A model generated the notes under the pieces. It was not told where the DNA came from. It did not search any database and saw nothing but the letters and a program-made list of their open reading frames with translations. Of a stretch of 8,489 bases of DNA, positions 5,301-8,489 are shown piece after piece (positions within the stretch are counted from its first letter, which is position 1; every line of letters begins with the position of its first letter). The position numbers and the translations under genes were made by a program. The DNA is from a bacterium (GTDB lineage: Bacteria; Krumholzibacteriota; Krumholzibacteriia; LZORAL124-64-63), in contig DAOVZQ010000090.1 of NCBI GenBank assembly GCA_030635025.1, forward strand, positions 1 through 8,489, written 5' to 3'.

Positions 5301-6268
5301 GATCGGTCCGCCAACCATGTGCGCACGTAGTCCGCAACACCGTCCTCCAGGGAGGTGAACGGCTTGTCGTAACCGGCGGCGCGCAGCTTCGTCTGGTCGG
5401 CCTGTGTGTGGTACTGGTACTTCTCGCGCAGGTGGTCGGGCATCTCGATGTAGTCGATGTTCGGGTCCCGGCCCATGGCCGCGAAGGTTGCGTTGGCCAG
5501 ATCGTTCCAGGTGCGGGCTTCGCCGGTGCCGCAGTTGTAGAGGCCGCCGGTGTCGCGGTGCTCCAGGAAATGCAGCGTGACGTCCACGGCGTCCTTCACG
5601 TAGACGAAGTCGCGGACCTGGCCGCCGTCGGGGTAGTCGTCCCGATAGGACTTGAACAGGCCCACCTTGCCGGTCTCGCGGATCTGGCCGTGAGCCTTGT
5701 GAACCACCGAGCGCATGTCGTCCTTGTGGTCTTCGCGCGGTCCGTAGACGTTGAAGTACTTCAGTCCGACGATCTGGTTCATGAAGCCGTGGCGCAGCGC
5801 CCACAGGTCGAACATGTGTTTGCTGAAGCCATACATGTTCAGCGGTTCGAGCAGGGGGGTGGCCGCGTCGTCGTCGAGGTAGCCCAGGGCGCCGTCTCCG
5901 TAGGTGGCGGCGCTCGACGCGTAGACGAAGCGGACCCCGTACTTGAGGCACCATTCGCAAAGGTCGCGAGTGTAGCGGTAGTTGTTGTCGGCCAGGTAGT
6001 CGGCGTCGGTCTCGGTGGTGGCGCTGCAGGCTCCCATGTGGACGACGGCATCCAGGTGCCAGGGCAGGTCATCGGTCAGGATCGCGTCGCGAAAGTCATC
6101 CTTGTCGATGAAGTCCTCGAAGCGCAGCCCGACCAGGTTGCGCCATTTCTCGGCGTTGCGCAGCTGGTCGACGACGATCACGTCGTCGGCGCCCCGCGCG
6201 TTCAATTCCTGGACAATATTGGCGCCGATGAATCCCGCGCCGCCGGTAACGATGATCGTGCCGCTCAT
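5297..6268 (-). CDS. hldD: ADP-L-glycero-D-manno-heptose 6-epimerase
   Basis: A cytoplasmic short-chain (extended SDR) epimerase. It converts ADP-D-glycero-D-manno-heptose to the L-glycero form, the last step of making the heptose donor for the LPS inner core. The 323 residues fit the family. The NAD(P)-binding Rossmann motif TGGAGFIG is at 8-15, HMGACSATTETD at 77-88, and the SSAATYG catalytic strand at 118-124. The active-site YxxxK is Tyr146-Lys150 (MYGFSKHMFD). GLKYFNVYGPREDHK (168-182) and RDFVYV (219-224) are characteristic of HldD as opposed to GalE. The start ATG 6268 has GGGAG about 7 nt upstream; the frame continues upstream but with non-family residues. No other heptose genes (hldE, gmhA, gmhB) are in the window. 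It is divergent from the acyltransferase gene across 116 bp. Confidence 0.96.
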   Translation of the reverse strand: MSGTIIVTGGAGFIGANIVQELNARGADDVIVVDQLRNAEKWRNLVGLRFEDFIDKDDFRDAILTDDLPWHLDAVVHMGACSATTETDADYLADNNYRYTRDLCEWCLKYGVRFVYASSAATYGDGALGYLDDDAATPLLEPLNMYGFSKHMFDLWALRHGFMNQIVGLKYFNVYGPREDHKDDMRSVVHKAHGQIRETGKVGLFKSYRDDYPDGGQVRDFVYVKDAVDVTLHFLEHRDTGGLYNCGTGEARTWNDLANATFAAMGRDPNIDYIEMPDHLREKYQYHTQADQTKLRAAGYDKPFTSLEDGVADYVRTWLADRS

Positions 6269-6318
6269 GGCCGCTCCCTGACAAGGTCGAGTCGTTGTGG
6301 ACGGATCGAATCTACAAG

Positions 6319-6347
6319 CTGACGGGGCGGCTGTCATGAGCTAGATT
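6319..6347 (+). promoter_or_regulatory. Putative promoter of the acyltransferase gene
   Basis: CTGACG (6319-6324) and TAGATT (6342-6347) are each 4 of 6 matches to the sigma70 boxes, separated by exactly 17 bp and 37 bp before the ATG. It lies in the 116-bp divergent region shared with hldD. Confidence 0.4.
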
Positions 6348-6384
6348 GTCCGGGTCCGCAGAACCCCCTACCCCAGGAGACGAG

Positions 6385-6852
6385 ATGGACTACCCGGTCA
6401 ACGACAAGCAGGTGATCCGCGATTGCAAGATCGGCGAGGGCACCAAGATCTGGAACTTCGTCAACATGTACGAGTGCGAAGTGGGCCGAGACTGCATGAT
6501 CGGCACCTTCGTGGAGATCCAGGCCGGTGTGAAGATCGGCGACCGGACCAGTGTACAGAGCCACACCTTCATCTGTGAGATGGTGAACGTAGGCAGAGAT
6601 GTTTTGCTGGACCGCCGCATCATGTTCATCAAGGACTCCGTGCCGCCCCACGTCGATGGCGACCAGTGGCGCAGCACCACCATCGAGGACGGCGCGTCGA
6701 TCGGCTCCAACGCGACCCTGTTACCCGTGACCATCGGCAAGGACGCTGTTGTGGGAGCCGGCTCGGTCGTCACCAAGGACGTGCCCCCGGGCGCGATCGT
6801 GGCCGGAAACCCGGCGCGGATCATGCGGTACCGGGACGGGTACGGCAAGTAA
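6385..6852 (+). CDS. Hexapeptide-repeat acyltransferase (WlbB/WbpD-like)
   Basis: A 155-residue left-handed beta-helix acyltransferase, probably trimeric and cytoplasmic, using acetyl-CoA. Hexapeptide repeats run through the chain, e.g. IGEGTKIWNFVNM (16-28), VGRDCMIGTFVEI (33-45), VGRDVLL (69-75), IEDGASIGSNATLLPVTIG (100-118), and VVGAGSVVTKDVPPGAIVAGNPAR (122-145). GTKIWNFV and the GNPAR end are typical of nucleotide-sugar N-acetyltransferases acting on amino-sugars for O-antigen or other surface glycans. The exact substrate cannot be told. The usual aminotransferase, dehydrogenase and glycosyltransferase partners are absent here. ATG 6385 is chosen because AGGAG lies 5 nt before it; the open frame back to TTG 6346 has low-complexity residues. 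It ends 6 bp from the convergent LolA-like gene. Confidence 0.88.
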   Translation: MDYPVNDKQVIRDCKIGEGTKIWNFVNMYECEVGRDCMIGTFVEIQAGVKIGDRTSVQSHTFICEMVNVGRDVLLDRRIMFIKDSVPPHVDGDQWRSTTIEDGASIGSNATLLPVTIGKDAVVGAGSVVTKDVPPGAIVAGNPARIMRYRDGYGK

Positions 6853-6858
6853 CCCCGC

Positions 6859-7467
6859 TCATTCGTGATGTATGCGCTCGAACATCCAGGTGTTCGAGCC
6901 GCCTTTGCGTGAGTTGGTGATGCGGTGGGGGACCATCACGCCGTCCACTTCGTGGTAATCTCCAATCGTCAAGTAGTGACCGATGCGGACAAGCAGGCCC
7001 GATGCTACGTCGAAGTACAGGGCGTAATGGTCGGGGTCGCGGTCCGAAACCAGTTTGTGGGCGGATTTGCCATCGACGAGAACGTTGCCTTCGTAGCGCA
7101 GGTTCGGGAAGTCGGACGTAAGGGTCAGCGGTCCCTGGGGGTCGAGTAGCCAGGATAGTTTGTGGCGTTCGCCGGTGATGCTCGATCCTTCGACCCGCGC
7201 GTTTCCGTTCATGACGACTTCGCAGGCTCGGCCGGCTTTGGCCCGGACCAGGCAGGGAGTGTCGGAGACGGGGCCGCGGTAAGGGCGGTCGTCGATGAAG
7301 CGGCCTTCGCAGATGCGTATCGAGAGGGTTTCGAGGGCGGTGCGACCGCCGAGTGCCTTGATGTAGCCCCCTAAAACGTTTTCGACCGTCGTCTTGGTTT
7401 TGTCGGCGAACGCACTGCCGCATCCGATGACGAAGATGATGGTGATCATCAATAATTGCCTGCTCAT
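6859..7467 (-). CDS. Exported LolA/LppX-like protein
   Basis: A 202-residue exported protein, probably of the LolA-like beta fold seen in outer-membrane lipoprotein-sorting and related lipid-binding proteins. After the signal come a helix typical of the group, VENVLGGYIKALGGRTALETL (28-48), then alternating beta strands, e.g. HKLSWLLDPQGPLTL (102-116), LRYEGNVLVDGKSAHKLV (123-140) and ALYFDVASGLLVRIGHY (149-165). The DYHEVDGVMVPHRI motif (170-183) comes near the end. The signal is ambiguous: cleavage AFA|DKT (after residue 21) or a lipobox VIGC with Cys16 as a lipidated residue. The start ATG 7467 has AAAGG 6 nt upstream; the open frame goes further back but the extension would spoil the signal peptide. 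A role in envelope lipid or lipoprotein handling is inference. Confidence 0.7.
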   Translation of the reverse strand: MSRQLLMITIIFVIGCGSAFADKTKTTVENVLGGYIKALGGRTALETLSIRICEGRFIDDRPYRGPVSDTPCLVRAKAGRACEVVMNGNARVEGSSITGERHKLSWLLDPQGPLTLTSDFPNLRYEGNVLVDGKSAHKLVSDRDPDHYALYFDVASGLLVRIGHYLTIGDYHEVDGVMVPHRITNSRKGGSNTWMFERIHHE

Positions 7468-7500
7468 GTCGTGCCTTTCCGCTGAGGTTCGATCATCTCC

Positions 7501-7517
7501 TGATGGATACCCCATCA
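7501..7517. promoter_or_regulatory. Short dyad TGATGG-ATACC-CCATCA
   Basis: A 6-bp inverted repeat with a 5-nt centre lies about 34 bp upstream of the LolA-like start, in its likely leader or promoter. Its first 12 bases also occur at 3001-3012 in the promoter of secreted paralog 2. It could be a weak operator or chance. Confidence 0.3.
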
Positions 7518-7553
7518 AACGACAGACCATCCGTTGGATGAGGTGGCGACATG

Positions 7554-7567
7554 TTTACACGTGTAAA
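7554..7567. promoter_or_regulatory. Perfect palindrome TTTACACGTGTAAA, candidate operator
   Basis: A 14-bp perfect dyad lies about 87 bp upstream of the LolA-like start. The core TACACGTGTA fits the TACA-NN-TGTA operator core known for CopY/BlaI/MecI-type repressors. No such repressor is in the window. The remaining intergenic sequence (7468-7668) holds no convincing gene. Confidence 0.5.
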
Positions 7568-7632
7568 ATAAGGGAGGTTATGACAGTGGGGCATGACAAG
7601 TACACAACTCCTGGCGTCCGAATCGGGCTTGG

Positions 7633-7653
7633 AGGACACGGTGTGCGTGTCCT
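7633..7653. other. Hairpin downstream of the phosphodiesterase gene
   Basis: AGGACAC (7633-7639) pairs with GTGTCCT (7647-7653), loop GGTGTGC. It lies 16 bp after the minus-strand stop at 7669 and could be part of its 3' end, but no T-run follows on that strand, so it is not a typical terminator. Confidence 0.4.
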
Positions 7654-7668
7654 GATAGACACATAAGA

Positions 7669-8391
7669 TTATGCCAAGGGGATCAGGGAGTCCGGCACAT
7701 CGGAAATAAGCGCATCCACCCCCAGCGTCGCCAGCTCCTGTGCTCTCTCAGGATCGTTTACCGTCCATGCATACAAACGCCGTCCGGCTGTGTGCAACGT
7801 ACTCGCCAGCTCCAGCGTGATCAGGTCCTGCCGCACCGACAGCCCCACCGCTCCCAACTCGTCCAGTAGCGAAGTCGGTATGCTCTCCGGCGCCTGCGTG
7901 ATAACCCCCAGCCGATGGCCGTCGGCATCCACGGCGATCTCGCGCAGAAAATCCAGGTCGAAGGATTGGATCTCCAGATGCAGGCCGTCCCGCCAAGGAG
8001 CCAGGGCCTTTCGCAACCGTTCCCACGACCGCATCCCCTTGACCTCCACGCACACCACATAGCCGGGCCGACGTCGAGTCAACATCGAGAGGACATCCTG
8101 CAGGCTCGGCACTACGCCGCCGTACTTGGCGGGTCGCCCGCGGATCCGGTCCAGGGTCAGGTCGGCGATCAGTCCGCACGGCAGGTCGGGATCGTGGTGA
8201 ACGGCGAAGCGGCCGTCGTGGGTCTCGTGCACATCCAGTTCCACGCCGTCGACGCCCAGGTCGACGGCCGAGTGGAAAGCTTCGAGCGTATTTTCGGGAG
8301 CGTGGGAGGAGGCCCCGCGGTGAGCGAGGACCAGCGGCGGGCGGGTCAGCCCTTGCGGGTTTTGAAGGTAATTTCCCTGAGTCGTTGCCAT
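7669..8391 (-). CDS. Glycerophosphodiester phosphodiesterase (UgpQ-like)
   Basis: Hydrolyses glycerophosphodiesters to glycerol 3-phosphate and an alcohol, in phospholipid turnover. This 240-residue TIM-barrel protein has no signal peptide, so it is probably the cytoplasmic type. Catalytic and metal residues are visible. They are His24-Arg25 in LAHRGAS with PENT (32-35), Glu51 and Asp53 in ELDVH, His66 in HHD, and Glu116/Lys118 in VEVKG. The late WTVNDPERA and LISDVPDSL strands are also family-typical. The ATG at 8391 has GAGGA only 3 nt upstream and overlaps the preceding gene's end by 46 bp. The conserved domain begins around residue 18, so a later start is possible, such as CTG 8349, which overlaps that gene's TGA as CTGA. 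The call of the enzyme is firm, the exact start is not. Confidence 0.93.
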   Translation of the reverse strand: MATTQGNYLQNPQGLTRPPLVLAHRGASSHAPENTLEAFHSAVDLGVDGVELDVHETHDGRFAVHHDPDLPCGLIADLTLDRIRGRPAKYGGVVPSLQDVLSMLTRRRPGYVVCVEVKGMRSWERLRKALAPWRDGLHLEIQSFDLDFLREIAVDADGHRLGVITQAPESIPTSLLDELGAVGLSVRQDLITLELASTLHTAGRRLYAWTVNDPERAQELATLGVDALISDVPDSLIPLA

Positions 8392-8489
8392 CGGTCCTCA
8401 TGGTCGGAGATCAAGCCGGCGAGTTCACCATAGCAGCGAACGGATTTTTCGTCAGCCCGCCAGAACGGATAGGGAAGACAGGCGAAGAC
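8346..8489 (-). CDS. 3' end of an unidentified gene, cut by the window edge
   Basis: A reading frame open from the right edge to a TGA at 8346-8348 encodes 47 residues, beginning VFACLPYPFWRADEKSVRCY and ending REITFKTRKG. It is in a different frame from the phosphodiesterase and overlaps its annotated 5' end by 46 bp. The stretch is mixed in composition and looks like genuine protein (a short strand, then an amphipathic helix GELAGLISDHEDRWQRL). No family is recognisable from so little. It is likely co-transcribed with the phosphodiesterase. Confidence 0.5.
   Translation of the reverse strand, partial: VFACLPYPFWRADEKSVRCYGELAGLISDHEDRWQRLREITFKTRKG

Noticed and set aside
4725..5960. A single 411-codon minus-strand frame across most of hldD and the DUF3228 gene.
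   Set aside because: Its first half is an Arg/Pro-rich shadow of hldD in another frame; only the last 191 codons are the DUF3228 gene, so there is no fusion.
5408..6322. A 304-codon plus-strand frame opposite hldD.
   Set aside because: Val/Ala/Gly-rich antisense shadow typical of GC-rich coding DNA, with hldD firmly identified on the other strand.
7394..7666. A 90-codon plus-strand frame between the LolA-like and phosphodiesterase genes.
   Set aside because: It begins antisense to the LolA-like signal peptide, has no convincing ribosome site and shows no family features.

Overview
The window looks like chromosomal DNA from a GC-rich Gram-negative bacterium. Evidence for this is an LPS heptose epimerase (HldD), several Sec signal peptides, and a LolA/LppX-like envelope protein. 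Short secreted beta-rich proteins with a conserved C-terminal tail, together with a stand-alone cysteine-free rpsD, suggest an uncultured lineage (perhaps FCB-group or a related candidate phylum). That placement is inference only. No phage, IS or CRISPR genes are visible.

Layout. (1) 10-744, plus strand: a Crp/Fnr-family regulator. (2) 745-1200: a non-coding stretch with two large compound palindromes, E1 at 760-926 and E2 at 1000-1178, and a smaller hairpin between them. Each palindrome has long outer arms enclosing the same two inner hairpins. The shared hairpins differ by compensatory base-pair changes, and their order is swapped, as expected for inverted copies of one structured element. 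This is the least explained part of the window. (3) 1168-1974: a promoter overlapping the end of E2, a roughly 160-nt structured leader, rpsD (ribosomal protein S4) and its terminator.

(4) 2041-4715: three tandem paralogous genes for secreted proteins of 224-229 residues. Each has a signal peptide, two predicted OB-like beta modules, two shared cysteines and a near-identical C-terminal tail ending in YR. Each also has its own promoter and terminator, so whole expression cassettes were duplicated rather than an operon. (5) 4725-6268, minus strand: hldD followed by a translationally coupled DUF3228 gene (GTGA overlap).

(6) 6385-6852, plus strand: a hexapeptide-repeat acyltransferase of the WlbB/WbpD sort, divergent from hldD and probably involved in surface glycan synthesis. 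(7) 6859-7467, minus strand: an exported LolA-like protein. (8) 7468-7668: an intergenic stretch with a perfect TTTACACGTGTAAA palindrome. (9) 7669-8391, minus strand: a glycerophosphodiester phosphodiesterase, preceded by the 3' end of a further gene that runs off the right edge.

Functionally, the right half is a set of envelope, surface-glycan and lipid genes. The centre is a young family of secreted proteins of unknown role. The left part is a housekeeping ribosomal gene next to structured repeats.
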